From: Methylomonas sp.
Lineage (GTDB): Bacteria; Pseudomonadota; Gammaproteobacteria; Methylococcales; Methylomonadaceae
DNA length: 56,879 nt
Direction: 5' to 3'
Assembly: GCA_026988155.1 (NCBI GenBank)
Contig: JALSLW010000044.1
Location: forward strand, 1 to 56,879
Part shown: in pieces, positions 17,099-27,487 of the stretch
Layout: each line of letters starts with the position of its first letter
Position numbering within the stretch: position 1 is the first letter of the stretch
Translations under genes and position numbers: made by a program
The notes under the pieces: model-generated
The model's database searches: none
Told to the model about the DNA's origin: nothing
The model's input: the letters and a program-made list of their open reading frames with translations, nothing else

Positions 17099-17256
17099 AG
17101 TACCCAAGTAAAATTAGTTTAACTTTTTACTTGTCTTTTTTACCATTTAAGGCTCTGAATAAATAGTTACGTAGCTCGCTATGCGCCTATCTATTCAGGG
17201 CCTAAAATGAAAAAAAATCCTGCGTAAAACTATTAAATTAATTTTACTTGGGTACT
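17099..17256. repeat. Long palindromic repeat, copy 2
   Basis: The outer arms start AGTACCCAAGTAAAATTA and end TAATTTTACTTGGGTACT, an exact 18-bp inverted repeat. Inner arms GGCTCTGAATA and TATTCAGGGCC also pair. The centre TAGCTCGCTATG and the modules CTTGTCTTTTTTA and AAAAATCCTGCG match the element at 2745-2910. Inner and outer arm sequences differ from that copy but are self-complementary in each. It lies upstream of the FNR-like gene and interrupts an unknown gene. Confidence 0.75.
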
Positions 17257-17530
17257 TAGGTGTCAGGTTTCACCTATGAACAAAATGAGAGTCTTTTAAA
17301 CCTCTAAATTCGTATAATATTTAGCAATTTGAGTATTTCTCCAGTTTCCAGAGCTTAAGCAGTGTCCATATTGAGGGAATGACCCTTGGACTGAAGGCGG
17401 TGTTACATAGCGAAGCTATACAATTACCCCATTTAAATTAAAATTAGTTTCATTGCCTGAAGTAATACGTTAGAATCCGAATAATTCATTTTCTTATCTA
17501 TGTGATAGTTTTCCAGGGCTGGAGATATGC

Positions 17531-18280
17531 TTGAAATGTAAAAAAAGTTCTCCTCATATGTCATCAAAAGGCGATAGCTGTACTGAGTGCTTTAAAAAAA
17601 GTCAGTGTCTGGCAGAAAAAATATTACTTAGTGGTAAGTCGTATCTGGGCGGCGAAATAATTAATAATATAATCTATCGACCCGGTGATTATATCTATAG
17701 ACAAGGAGAAGTTTGTAAGCACCTTTTTGTTATCAAAACTGGCGCGGTAAAAAGTCAGATTGGGTCTATTGACGGCATAGACCAGATTATTGGCTTTCAT
17801 TTCTCCACTGAAGTTTTAGGTTTTGATGGGCTGGATTGCAACAAATACGTTTCTTCAGTCATTGTGCTGGAAAATTCAATAGTTTGTGCTTTTCCTCGCC
17901 AACTTGTTGAAATGTTTTGTGCTGTTTCCCCTGATTTCCAAAGAGATCTCATTGCACGATTAAGTCGTGAAATAACCCATGAGCATCAATTCCTGATGTT
18001 AATCAATAAAAATACAGCCGAACAGCGTGTGGCACTTTTTCTGCTAGATCTATCTATTCGTTTGGGGGGCAGAGAGGTCGTGAAAATTGATATCATACTT
18101 TGTATGAGCCGAGCTGATATTGCCAACTATCTTGGTCTAGTGCCAGAAACTATAAGCAGAATTTTATCCAGATTTGAGCTAAAGGGAGTGATAGCTGTCA
18201 GGAAGAAAAAGTTGAAAATTATCAATATGAAAATGCTAAATGAATATTCTCACCGGCATTGTTGTTACGAAATAGCATGA
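17531..18280 (+). CDS. fnr: FNR-like oxygen-responsive transcription regulator
   Basis: The 249-residue CRP/FNR-family protein has a cyclic-nucleotide-binding-like fold (YRPGDYIYRQGEVCKHLFVI), a dimerisation helix and a C-terminal helix-turn-helix. Cysteines C17-x2-C20-x5-C26 plus C103 match in number and spacing the four ligands of the FNR oxygen-sensing [4Fe-4S] cluster. The recognition helix VPETISRILSRFELKG keeps the E-x2-SR residues that read TTGAT/ATCAA half-sites. The start is TTG at 17531 with GGAG at 17521-17524; ATG at 17558 is possible and would still keep all cysteines. It stands alone between two repeat elements. Confidence 0.9.
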   Translation: MKCKKSSPHMSSKGDSCTECFKKSQCLAEKILLSGKSYLGGEIINNIIYRPGDYIYRQGEVCKHLFVIKTGAVKSQIGSIDGIDQIIGFHFSTEVLGFDGLDCNKYVSSVIVLENSIVCAFPRQLVEMFCAVSPDFQRDLIARLSREITHEHQFLMLINKNTAEQRVALFLLDLSIRLGGREVVKIDIILCMSRADIANYLGLVPETISRILSRFELKGVIAVRKKKLKIINMKMLNEYSHRHCCYEIA

Positions 18281-18293
18281 TCGTGGCCTTAAT

Positions 18294-18480
18294 CCTAAAT
18301 AAATCAGTTGAACGCTTAGTTTAACTTGTTAAATAAACTGTATAATCCAGTTTTTAACTATTCACCAGATGGGTGAGTGTATTTCGCTTAACGGTTTTGT
18401 GAAAAATCTGAACAAAAAATTCTGCAGAATACCTCTCGATAAGGACTACGGCCATTATCTTTGAGCTATTCTTTGCCTTT
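18294..18480. repeat. MITE-like element, right-truncated copy
   Basis: It starts CCTAAATAAATCAGTTGAAC and follows the element at 5955 with about 90 percent identity, including TTCACCAGATGGGTGA and GCAGAATACCTCTCGATAAG. Similarity stops at 18480, so the right terminal repeat is missing. The truncation point lies 12 bp from the uvrA stop codon, so the element sits in the uvrA 3' untranslated region. Confidence 0.8.
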
Positions 18481-18491
18481 GCCTAAGGTTT

Positions 18492-21311
18492 CTACTGATT
18501 CAAATACCGCTTTAAATAATGCCCAGTAAAAGAGGCATCATTATTGGCAACCTGCTTTGGAGTCCCTTCTGCCACCACTGTTCCTCCGCCCGTACCGCCT
18601 TCTGGTCCCATATCAATGATCCAGTCCGCAGTTTTGATGACATCCAAATTGTGCTCAATAATTATTACCGTATTGCCATGGTCGCGCAAAGTATGTAAAA
18701 CGGATAGCAGCTGCTTTATATCATGAAAATGCAAGCCAGTGGTTGGCTCATCCAGTATATATAGGGTTTTCCCGGTATCTCGTTTGGAAAGCTCTTTAGC
18801 TAGCTTAACCCGCTGTGCCTCGCCTCCGGACAGAGTGACTGCATTTTGCCCTAAAGTGATATAGCTTAAGCCTACATCAATCAGGGTATTTAATTTTTTG
18901 GCTAAAACAGGCACTGGGCTAAAAAAATCAGCCGCATCTTCGACAGTCATATTAAGAATCTCGTTAATGGTTTTACCTTTATAACGAATATCCAGGGTTT
19001 CACGGTTATACCTTTTGCCATTGCAGGTATCACAGGGGACAAAAATATCAGGCAAAAAGTGCATTTCAACTTTGATTACCCCATCGCCTTTACAGGCTTC
19101 ACAGCGGCCGCCTTTAACATTAAAACTAAAGCGTCCCGGTGTATAGCCTCTGGAGCGGGATTCATGAGTGGCGGCAAATAGTTCGCGTACAGGGGTAAAA
19201 ATACCCGTGTAGGTCGCGGGGTTAGACCGAGGGGTTCGGCCTATAGGGCTTTGGTCTATATCAACTACTTTATCCACATGCTCTAAACCGGTTATTTTGT
19301 CACAGGGGGCTGGGATACAGCTTGCTTTGTTAATATGTACTGCCGCGTAACGATAAAGCGTATCATTGATTAATGTTGACTTGCCTGAGCCTGATACGCC
19401 GGTAACACAGGTCATCAACCCAACGGGGAAAGCAATGCTGACGTTCTGCAAATTATTCCCCCGTGCATTGTGAAGCGTTATGCACTTTTTTTTGTCGATA
19501 GCAGTGAGGGCGGAAGGGACTTCGATGGCCTGTTTACCTGACAGGTATTGTCCCGTTAATGAATTTGGGTTGTTTTTAATATCATCGGGTGTCCCCGTTG
19601 CAACAATTTCACCGCCATGAATGCCTGCCCCGGGGCCAATATCTACGACATATTGAGCAGCCATAATGGCATCCTCATCATGTTCGACCACGATCACTGT
19701 ATTGCCTAAGTCGCGCAAGCGAAATAGGGTACTTAAAAGACGCTGGTTATCTCGCTGATGCAAGCCAATAGAGGGTTCATCCAGAACATACATAACACCG
19801 ACTAAGCCTGCGCCAATTTGGCTGGCCAGTCTAATGCGCTGAGCTTCACCGCCGGAGAGGGTGTCAGCGCTTCTGTCTAAAGTTAAATAATTTAAGCCGA
19901 CATTGACTAAAAACTCCAGCCGTTCCTGAATTTCCTTATTGATTTTTTCAGCAATTTCTCCTCTGTGTCCCGGAAGATGCAGCGCACTAAAAAAATCTAA
20001 TGCTTGCTGAATGGGTAGGTTAGTCAGATCGTGTAGAGGAATGTCATCAATAAATACATTTCTGGCAGCAGTATTTAGCCGGGCACCATTACATTGGTCA
20101 CAGGTTTTTTTAGAGAGATATTTGGATAATTCGTCCCGGACCATTTGCGATTCAGTTTCATGGTAGCGTCTTTCCATATTGACAATAATGCCTTCAAACG
20201 GATGGCTTTTGACTTGCTTCTTCCCTGATCCTGAAATATGCTGGAAATTGATTTTTTTTCTGCCGCTGCCATAAAGAATTACCTGCTGTATATCTTTTGG
20301 AATGTCGGCAAAAGGCATTTCTGTATCAAAACCATAATGCTCTGCCAGAGAGCAGATGATCTGATAGTAATAGGCATTTCGCCTGTCCCAGCCTCTAACC
20401 GCACCGCCAGATAAACTGATTTCAGGGCTGTGTACAACAAGATGAGGGTCAAAATCTTGTTTAACGCCTAAACCGTCGCAACTGGGGCAGGCGCCTTTAG
20501 GGTTGTTAAATGAAAAAATACGCGGTTCTAATTCTGAAATGCTGTAGCCGCATTCTGGGCAGGCATAGCGCTCAGAAAATAGTATCTTCTCATCACTTTC
20601 CATACTGGTGGCAATGGCAATGCCATCTGCAAGCCGCAAAGCGGTTTCAAATGACTCTGAAAGGCGCAGGCTAAGATCATCACGAATCTTAAAGCGGTCA
20701 ACAATTACTTCAATAGTATGTTTCTTTTTCAGGTCCAGAGTAGGCGGCTCATCCAGATCAAAAATTTCACCGTCAATTCTGGCGCGGATGAAGCCTTGAG
20801 CGCGCAAATCTTCCATTAATAAAATATGCTCACCCTTACGGGCATTAACGATGGGAGCAAGCAGCATCCAGCGTTCACCTTCGGGCTGTGAAAGCACCTG
20901 ATCAACCATTTGACTGACCGTTTGCGCTTCCAGAGAGCTATGGTGTTCTGGGCAGCGGGGGATACCGGCTCTGGCATATAGAAGTCTTAAATAATCATAG
21001 ATTTCGGTAATTGTACCAACGGTTGAGCGGGGGTTATGTGAGGTGGATTTCTGTTCAATAGAAATGGCAGGGGAAAGTCCTTCAATATGATCGACGTCCG
21101 GTTTTTCCATCATCGACAAAAACTGTCGGGCATAGGCCGATAATGACTCTACATAGCGTCTCTGACCTTCAGCATAAATAGTGTCAAATGCCAAAGAAGA
21201 TTTTCCTGAACCTGAAAGCCCGGTAATAACTATTAAGGAATCTCTGGGTAAATCGAGGTCTATATTCTTAAGATTATGTGTTCTGGCACCTCGAATACTG
21301 ATTGTGTCCAC
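18492..21311 (-). CDS. uvrA: Excinuclease ABC subunit A
   Basis: UvrA is the damage-sensing ATPase of nucleotide excision repair; as a dimer it loads UvrB on damaged DNA. The 939 residues have the full architecture: Walker [10 protein letters not shown] near residue 33 and a UvrB-interaction region. Zinc modules follow ([25 protein letters not shown], then [19 protein letters not shown]), with two ABC signatures ([17 protein letters not shown] and [16 protein letters not shown]) and the second Walker [10 protein letters not shown]. Length and ends are typical. It is monocistronic, convergent with the fnr-like gene. The upstream region has only a poor match to an SOS box. Confidence 0.98.
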   Translation of the reverse strand: MDTISIRGARTHNLKNIDLDLPRDSLIVITGLSGSGKSSLAFDTIYAEGQRRYVESLSAYARQFLSMMEKPDVDHIEGLSPAISIEQKSTSHNPRSTVGTITEIYDYLRLLYARAGIPRCPEHHSSLEAQTVSQMVDQVLSQPEGERWMLLAPIVNARKGEHILLMEDLRAQGFIRARIDGEIFDLDEPPTLDLKKKHTIEVIVDRFKIRDDLSLRLSESFETALRLADGIAIATSMESDEKILFSERYACPECGYSISELEPRIFSFNNPKGACPSCDGLGVKQDFDPHLVVHSPEISLSGGAVRGWDRRNAYYYQIICSLAEHYGFDTEMPFADIPKDIQQVILYGSGRKKINFQHISGSGKKQVKSHPFEGIIVNMERRYHETESQMVRDELSKYLSKKTCDQCNGARLNTAARNVFIDDIPLHDLTNLPIQQALDFFSALHLPGHRGEIAEKINKEIQERLEFLVNVGLNYLTLDRSADTLSGGEAQRIRLASQIGAGLVGVMYVLDEPSIGLHQRDNQRLLSTLFRLRDLGNTVIVVEHDEDAIMAAQYVVDIGPGAGIHGGEIVATGTPDDIKNNPNSLTGQYLSGKQAIEVPSALTAIDKKKCITLHNARGNNLQNVSIAFPVGLMTCVTGVSGSGKSTLINDTLYRYAAVHINKASCIPAPCDKITGLEHVDKVVDIDQSPIGRTPRSNPATYTGIFTPVRELFAATHESRSRGYTPGRFSFNVKGGRCEACKGDGVIKVEMHFLPDIFVPCDTCNGKRYNRETLDIRYKGKTINEILNMTVEDAADFFSPVPVLAKKLNTLIDVGLSYITLGQNAVTLSGGEAQRVKLAKELSKRDTGKTLYILDEPTTGLHFHDIKQLLSVLHTLRDHGNTVIIIEHNLDVIKTADWIIDMGPEGGTGGGTVVAEGTPKQVANNDASFTGHYLKRYLNQ

Positions 21312-21572
21312 GATATGGAATTCCTAAAGGTTAAAGAACTGGATAATATACGTCTTTTTAACCCCTTATGGCAATTCGGTATTTAGTATCCTGTCATAAT
21401 CAAGTTAAATCCTTGCACCTTATAACTCACATTAGGAAATGAATTGCTTTTTTTCAGCACAATCACTCCGAAATAGCAGGTCCATCCAGGGAGCATATTT
21501 ATTACACGAAAGCCAATTAGGAATAGGTATAATATGCCTATTCGTAGATATTAAATTCTTTTTTGAGGCATC

Positions 21573-22754
21573 ATGAGTATAAAATTATCAAATAGAGTTA
21601 ACGCTGTAAAGCCATCCCCTACATTAGCGGTTACTGCCAAAGTGGCTGAAATGAAAGCTGCGGGTAAAGATATTATTGGCTTAGGTACTGGCGAACCGGA
21701 TTTTGACACCCCTGAACACATTAAAAAAGCGGGCATTAAAGCAATTAATGAGGGCCGTACCAAATACACTGCAGTTGATGGTATCGCCGAATTAAAACAG
21801 GCTATCATCGCTAAATTTAAAAATGATAACGGCTTTGACTATAAGGCCAATCAAATTTTAGTTTCTTGCGGGGGCAAGCAAAGCTTTTTTAATCTTGCAC
21901 AGGCGCTGCTCAATCCAGGTGATGAAGTCATTATTCCTGCACCTTATTGGGTTTCATACCCTGATATGGCTTTGCTGGCTGACGGAGTACCTGTTATTGT
22001 TGAAACAAAACAGGAACAGGAATTTAAGATTACACCGGCACAACTGCGTGATGCAATCACCGATAAAACTCGGCTGTTTGTCATCAACAGTCCGTCCAAC
22101 CCAACAGGCGTTGCCTATTCAGAAGCTGACCTTAAAGCGTTAGGTGATGTGCTGAAAGAATATCCTAATATTATCATTGCGACTGATGATATGTACGAGC
22201 ATATTCTTTGGAAAAAAAATAGCTTTGTAAATATTCTCAATGCCTGTCCTGAGCTGTATGGACGCACGATGGTCTTAAATGGAGTTTCTAAAGCCTATTC
22301 GATGACGGGGTGGCGTATTGGCTATGCGGCCGGTCCAGTTGAACTGATCAGTGCAATGCGAAAAATTCAGTCTCAAAGTACATCTAATCCAACATCTATC
22401 TCACAGTATGCCGCAGTAGAAGCTATTTCAGGCGATCAAGGCTGCATTGATAAGATGATGGTCGAATTTAAAAAAAGGCATGATATGGTGGTCAAAGAGC
22501 TTAATACCATTGATGGCGTAGAGTGCCTATCTACTGACGGAACATTTTATGTATTTCCTAATGTGGAAAAGCTTATTGGTAAACTGGATGGCATAGACAA
22601 TGATTTGGATTTTGCAGCATATTTAATAGAAAAGGCAGGTGTTGCTTTAATTCCTGGCGCGGCTTTTGGCAGTCCTGGGCATATTAGAATTTCGATCGCT
22701 ACCAGCATGGAAAACTTGGAAAATGCTTTAGAAAGAATCAAACAGGCTATTTAG
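21573..22754 (+). CDS. aspC: Class I PLP-dependent aminotransferase (aspartate aminotransferase type)
   Basis: The 393-residue fold-type I enzyme transfers amino groups between aspartate (or related amino acids) and 2-oxoglutarate using pyridoxal phosphate. The PLP lysine lies in NGVSKAYSMTGWRIGY. Other signatures are GTGEPDFDTP, the NSPSNPTGVAYSE loop, TDDMYEHILW and the carboxylate-binding arginine in GHIRISIATS. It matches the thermophile-type (I-gamma) aspartate aminotransferases, some of which also act on prephenate. Substrate range cannot be decided. It is followed by a strong terminator-like hairpin. Confidence 0.88.
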   Translation: MSIKLSNRVNAVKPSPTLAVTAKVAEMKAAGKDIIGLGTGEPDFDTPEHIKKAGIKAINEGRTKYTAVDGIAELKQAIIAKFKNDNGFDYKANQILVSCGGKQSFFNLAQALLNPGDEVIIPAPYWVSYPDMALLADGVPVIVETKQEQEFKITPAQLRDAITDKTRLFVINSPSNPTGVAYSEADLKALGDVLKEYPNIIIATDDMYEHILWKKNSFVNILNACPELYGRTMVLNGVSKAYSMTGWRIGYAAGPVELISAMRKIQSQSTSNPTSISQYAAVEAISGDQGCIDKMMVEFKKRHDMVVKELNTIDGVECLSTDGTFYVFPNVEKLIGKLDGIDNDLDFAAYLIEKAGVALIPGAAFGSPGHIRISIATSMENLENALERIKQAI

Positions 22755-22763
22755 CTTATTTTT

Positions 22764-22818
22764 ACCCCCTTCCTTAGTCTCCCTTTTTCAAAGGGGGGAC
22801 GGTTGAGGGGATTTTTTT
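22764..22818 (+). terminator. Strong hairpin with T-run after the aminotransferase gene
   Basis: GTCTCCCTTT and AAAGGGGGGAC form a stem around TTC, extended outward by CCCCTT and GAGGGG. ATTTTTTT follows on the plus strand, so it should stop aspC transcription. The T-run overlaps the stop codon of the convergent flgT-like gene. Confidence 0.7.
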
Positions 22819-23986
22819 ACCAGCTTTTAACTAAATCACCGGCCCTAACTTTTCTTGCATCTGAAGCCAGCTCCATTTCTCCAACCGAAAAATTTGCCTG
22901 AACATTCTCAATTTTAATTACGCCTACAATTTCATTTATTTGCATGGCAGACTTTCCCTTTAAAGCATAAATTACAAGACTGTCCCCAGGCCTTATTTTA
23001 TCCTGGGAACCGGCAGCAATATAAACCTTGCTGTTTTCAACTTTCAAAACGTTAGCAGTAAAAGGATAGCAGGTAAACAAACGCGCTATGTCTTTACTTG
23101 CAAGCTGAATAATTTGGGAAATTTTATGACCGGAAGGTGTCGACTTAAAACGTTCACTGCCTACTGCATACCCTGAAGGAATCCAGACATCGCCGATAAC
23201 CGTATCAGTGTATCGGTGCTGAAACAATAAAGCGCCACTCATGCCATCATGCACATAGACATCAATTGCTATACTGCGTCTGGCTGCAAAATCTCTCATC
23301 ATTGATTTCATCTGCGCAAGAAGGCCTGCTCCTCTGATATATTCAGTTGATTCAACCTCAAAATCTCTGATTACACCTGACAAAACAAACTGAGCCCCCT
23401 GTTCCTGAGCTAATTGCACAATAGCGGAATCTTGATATCCAGTTTCATCAATTATTTCCGGGGCCATATCGGGTCGAGAATATAAAACGGTATGCGTTTC
23501 ATTTTTTCCAATAAAGCTTCCTGACTCCATCAGAATATTCATTATTTCTCTCGGAATTCCGCTATATAAATCTTGAGTTTCATTAGCACTTATCTGGCCA
23601 GAAACCACACCGGGAAACCCCGTTATAATAATTTTCTTCCGATAAGGGGCGTTACAGACTTGCTCGCCTTTTGACAGGACTGCCAATACCTGCAAATGAT
23701 AAGTATTATTCACGATCCATTCATCAACTACTTTGGTGCTTCCAAGAATAGCTTCTGACGAAAATTGGGCGCCTACTTTAGCAGAGATATTTCCAATAGC
23801 CATTCTAAAGGCCTGCTTTCTAGCCAGCAATTTTGCCCCCTTAATAATTGGGGCCTGGCCTTGTACCGTAATGGAGCGTATGTTTGACTCTATAGCCGGT
23901 TCAGGTGTTTCTGCAGCTGGCTGCGATGCACAGCCCTGCATAAAAATCAGGGCAATAAAAAGAAATAATTGGATATTAAGCTTCAT
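22817..23986 (-). CDS. flgT: FlgT-like flagellar assembly lipoprotein
   Basis: In Vibrio, FlgT forms part of the outer-membrane H-ring around the flagellar motor. This 389-residue protein begins with a lipobox MQGC (cysteine 19). The N-terminal domain reads VQGQAPIIKGAKLLARKQAF with FSSEAILGSTKVVDEW, as in FlgT. The middle domain starts IIITGFPGVVSGQIS, and the C-terminal domain holds PGDSLVIYALKGKSAMQINE. It lies 9 bp downstream of a LPP20/FlgP-like gene, the order seen in vibrio flgOPT loci. No other flagellar gene is in the window, so a different envelope role is possible. Confidence 0.65.
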   Translation of the reverse strand: MKLNIQLFLFIALIFMQGCASQPAAETPEPAIESNIRSITVQGQAPIIKGAKLLARKQAFRMAIGNISAKVGAQFSSEAILGSTKVVDEWIVNNTYHLQVLAVLSKGEQVCNAPYRKKIIITGFPGVVSGQISANETQDLYSGIPREIMNILMESGSFIGKNETHTVLYSRPDMAPEIIDETGYQDSAIVQLAQEQGAQFVLSGVIRDFEVESTEYIRGAGLLAQMKSMMRDFAARRSIAIDVYVHDGMSGALLFQHRYTDTVIGDVWIPSGYAVGSERFKSTPSGHKISQIIQLASKDIARLFTCYPFTANVLKVENSKVYIAAGSQDKIRPGDSLVIYALKGKSAMQINEIVGVIKIENVQANFSVGEMELASDARKVRAGDLVKSW

Positions 23987-23995
23987 TAATATGAA

Positions 23996-24694
23996 CTAAA
24001 AGAACCGAGTAAAGTACAAATACCGAATGGCTGCAGTAACAGCCATATTGCCACCCCATTGAGAATCATACATTCCCAGATCAAGCAGCGTTTTATCAAG
24101 GCTATTTTTTTCTTTTGAAAAACCTGAAATACTTAATTGCGCAGAACAGTCTGAACAGCTTAAGTTAACAGTTGACTGTGATGCACGCTGATAGCCGATT
24201 CGAGTGAATTGAATTTTGTCTTCTTCGCGCAAACAGCTTTCCACCCTGGCAACAGTTGAGGAAATGCAATGATAAAAGCGGGGCGTTAGTTTTAAGGCCA
24301 GCACTACCCTTTTTTGGCCTGCAATTAGATTTGAGTCGGCCACAATGGCTTCACGCAAAAACAGATCCAGATAGATCCGAAAAGACTCCTGTTTTATAAC
24401 CTGATCAGCAACGGACAAATTAGCAGTTAGCTTTTCTTTATAAAGCAGTTTGGCAAGCTCTCTATAGGCATTTATTTTTGCTTTCTGTTCAGTAGAAAAT
24501 TGATTTTGAGCATCTGTTAAATGGGATAGGCGCTGCAAACTGCCATAGCCCTTTGCTCTAAGTACTTTGCCAGGCTTGCGAACAATAGGATCAGTCTGCT
24601 TCGTCACGGCAGTAGAACAGGCTGCCAAGCTGATGACAGCTACCGTTAAAAAAATCTTTATTATAAATTTATTCACCAGCAATAACCTCCTCAA
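23996..24694 (-). CDS. flgP: LPP20/FlgP-like outer-membrane lipoprotein
   Basis: The 232 residues start with a lipoprotein signal (AVISLAAC, cysteine about 26). The core LRAKGYGSLQRLSHLTDAQ, KINAYRELAKLLYKEKL and DLFLREAIVADSNLIAGQKR is the LPP20 family pattern found in FlgP, which with FlgT makes a ring around the flagellar shaft in the outer membrane. The C-terminal region after residue 150 has a C-x2-C pair (LSCSDCSAQ) that I do not recognise. It is immediately upstream of the flgT-like gene, which supports the assignment. Confidence 0.6.
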   Translation of the reverse strand: MRRLLLVNKFIIKIFLTVAVISLAACSTAVTKQTDPIVRKPGKVLRAKGYGSLQRLSHLTDAQNQFSTEQKAKINAYRELAKLLYKEKLTANLSVADQVIKQESFRIYLDLFLREAIVADSNLIAGQKRVVLALKLTPRFYHCISSTVARVESCLREEDKIQFTRIGYQRASQSTVNLSCSDCSAQLSISGFSKEKNSLDKTLLDLGMYDSQWGGNMAVTAAIRYLYFTRFF

Positions 24695-24737
24695 TTAATC
24701 ATAGACTAGTTATCGGCTAAATAATGAATTTCTTAAA

Positions 24738-25091
24738 TTATTCCCCTAGCACTTCCGACTCATCGGTCCTTTCTACAGACCATAATTTTTCCAACTGATA
24801 AAAATCGCGTGCTTGTGCAGTCATTACATGCAGAATCACATCACCTAAATCCAATAAAACCCAATCAGACCCTTTCTGTCCTTCAACACCTAAAGGCGAA
24901 AAGCCATTTTCCTTAACTTGTACTAAAACATATTCAGCCAGGGCATTTGCATGACGCTCAGATGTTGCAGTCACAATAATCATATAATCAGTAATACTGG
25001 TTTTTCCAATTACATCCAGTATGGCAATATTTTGTCCCTTTCTTTCATCCAGAACGTTTTCTATTATTTTTAACAACTCTTTTATTTGCAT
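24738..25091 (-). CDS. rsfS: Ribosomal silencing factor RsfS
   Basis: RsfS binds ribosomal protein uL14 on the 50S subunit and prevents joining with 30S when nutrients are scarce. The 117 residues carry the family blocks GQNIAILDVIGKTSITDYM, VTATSERHANALAEYV, LGVEGQKGSDWVLLDLGDVI and HVMTAQARDFYQLEKLW. Length is typical. In many relatives it sits next to nadD or rlmH; here neither is present. It may be transcribed with the flgP/flgT-like genes downstream. Confidence 0.96.
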   Translation of the reverse strand: MQIKELLKIIENVLDERKGQNIAILDVIGKTSITDYMIIVTATSERHANALAEYVLVQVKENGFSPLGVEGQKGSDWVLLDLGDVILHVMTAQARDFYQLEKLWSVERTDESEVLGE

Positions 25092-25234
25092 TTATTCTCT
25101 CTATTTATGCTTAATTTTTGATATTTCAAAATTATATTGGATGCGACAACCCGATATTGTATCGAAATAAGCATATGAATGTGCGCGAAAAAACACCTAA
25201 TCTGCAGTTTATGCCTCAAGGGAGCTGGAAATAA

Positions 25235-25300
25235 ATAACCATTCAATCTTGCTGGTGTTTCAGTTCGTCTTTAATTTTGTTGCTTCAGTTACAAAGCACT
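25235..25300. repeat. Partial copy of the variable-arm palindrome (left half)
   Basis: AATAACC, CAATCTTGCT, GTCTTTA, GTTGC, CTTCAGTTACA and AAGC occur in the same order as in the left half of the element at 2745-2910 (AATAACC, CAATCTTGCT, GTCTTCA, GTTGCA, CTTCGGTCACA, TAGC). The right half is absent. It lies just downstream of the aroE stop codon. Confidence 0.45.
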
Positions 25301-25305
25301 AGTTT

Positions 25306-26139
25306 TTAGTTTGCTCTTTCAGCGTTTAATAGCGCGACAATCGCAGCTGTTTCTGGGCGTACGCCACGCCAGATAAAAAAGGCTTCGGCGGCCTGTTCAA
25401 TCAGCATGCCTAGTCCGTCCAGGCTTTTTTTAGCACCATGAGCTAAGCCCCATTTTACAAAAGCAGTAGGCTGGCTGCCATAAGCTAAGTCATAGCAAGT
25501 GCCATTTGTGGCCAGTAAATTTTTAGCCAATGGAGGAAGGTCATCTGATAAGCTGGCTGATGTGGCGTTTAAAATTAGGTCGAATTCACTATTTTTAATC
25601 TCATCATAAGAACAGCCGGTGATTTTGCCTAATTGAGAAAATTCATGGCTAAGGGTGATGGCTTTTTCGACTGTACGGTTGGCAATGACAATATGGGTGG
25701 GTGACTTTTCCATTAATGGGCCTATTATCCCACGGCTTGCGCCACCAGCACCTAAAATTAAAACTCGGCTATCTAAAAGAGGGATCATGTGGTTAATGGT
25801 TAAATCTGTTACCAGGCCGATTCCATCAGTGTTGTCGCCTAATACTGTGCCATTTTTCTGTAAAGTTAAAGTATTGACTGCCTTGCTGAATTGGGCACGT
25901 TCAGAAAGGATATCTGCATGCTGCCATGCCAGCTCTTTAAGTGGGACAGTGCAGTTGAGGCCTTTTCCGCCTTGCCTGAAAAAATCAGTCACAGCCACAG
26001 AAAATGAGTCTGCCGGTACATCTTGAGCACAATAGCTTAATTCCTGATGGGTTTGCTGTGCAAATAATGTGTGTATTCGGGGGGATTTGCTGTGACTGAT
26101 AGGATGTCCAAACACAGCATATTGATCAATTGTACTCAT
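25306..26139 (-). CDS. aroE: Shikimate dehydrogenase (NADP+)
   Basis: AroE reduces 3-dehydroshikimate to shikimate with NADPH in aromatic amino-acid synthesis. Signatures are FGHPISHSKSPRIH (shikimate binding, residues 9-22 here), LNCTVPLKE with the catalytic lysine, GDNTDGIGL, and GAGGASRGI for NADP binding. The C-terminus ends in GLGMLIEQAAEAFFIWRGV. I chose the ATG at 26139, which has a GAGAA ribosome site and fits the family N-terminus (MSTIDQYAVFGHPIS). A longer frame back to 26238 would add 33 unrelated residues. It is followed by a partial palindromic repeat and lies downstream of hemB. Confidence 0.95.
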   Translation of the reverse strand: MSTIDQYAVFGHPISHSKSPRIHTLFAQQTHQELSYCAQDVPADSFSVAVTDFFRQGGKGLNCTVPLKELAWQHADILSERAQFSKAVNTLTLQKNGTVLGDNTDGIGLVTDLTINHMIPLLDSRVLILGAGGASRGIIGPLMEKSPTHIVIANRTVEKAITLSHEFSQLGKITGCSYDEIKNSEFDLILNATSASLSDDLPPLAKNLLATNGTCYDLAYGSQPTAFVKWGLAHGAKKSLDGLGMLIEQAAEAFFIWRGVRPETAAIVALLNAERAN

Positions 26140-26187
26140 GCTATTCTCGCTTAAAAATTGAAAGGCAGTTTCCTTGCTTTGTGTTAC

Positions 26188-26312
26188 TGCCATTAAATGA
26201 TGGAAAGGCAAACGTAGGCTGGGGTGGGGCCTTAGCACACCCCCTGCATTTTGTGAAAAGCTGGGGTTACGCTTTCACTCCACCCCAGCCTACATTTATT
26301 AGCTTAATGGCA
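26188..26312. repeat. GTAGGCTGGGG-type palindromic repeat
   Basis: GTAGGCTGGGGTGG (26214-26227) and its exact reverse complement (26280-26293) enclose about 50 bp. An outer pair TGCCATTAA (26188-26196) and TTAATGGCA (26304-26312) flanks it. It separates hemB from aroE on the minus strand. Intergenic repeats of this GTAGG...CCTAC type are widespread in proteobacteria; no coding capacity is seen. Confidence 0.75.
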
Positions 26313-26353
26313 TTCGCACTTTATATCGCAATAATGGGCCAAAGCATATGCCT

Positions 26354-27370
<1,017 letters not shown>

Positions 27371-27487
27371 TTAACAATGGTTAAGAATTAAGATAAATGG
27401 CTTACGGGGCTATTGTATCAGCGTACCTGCTTCTTCAGGTATCTTAAAATAGACAGGATGACACTTTAAATAAAGTGGGGAATTTTC

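Noticed and set aside
21320-21360. Possible SOS (LexA) box upstream of uvrA (CTGGATAATATACGTC)
   Set aside because: Only one half-site (CTG) matches; the second half lacks CAG at the required distance.
26140-26238. 33-residue N-terminal extension of aroE
   Set aside because: The family N-terminus begins at the ATG at 26139, which has a ribosome site; the extension lacks any resemblance.
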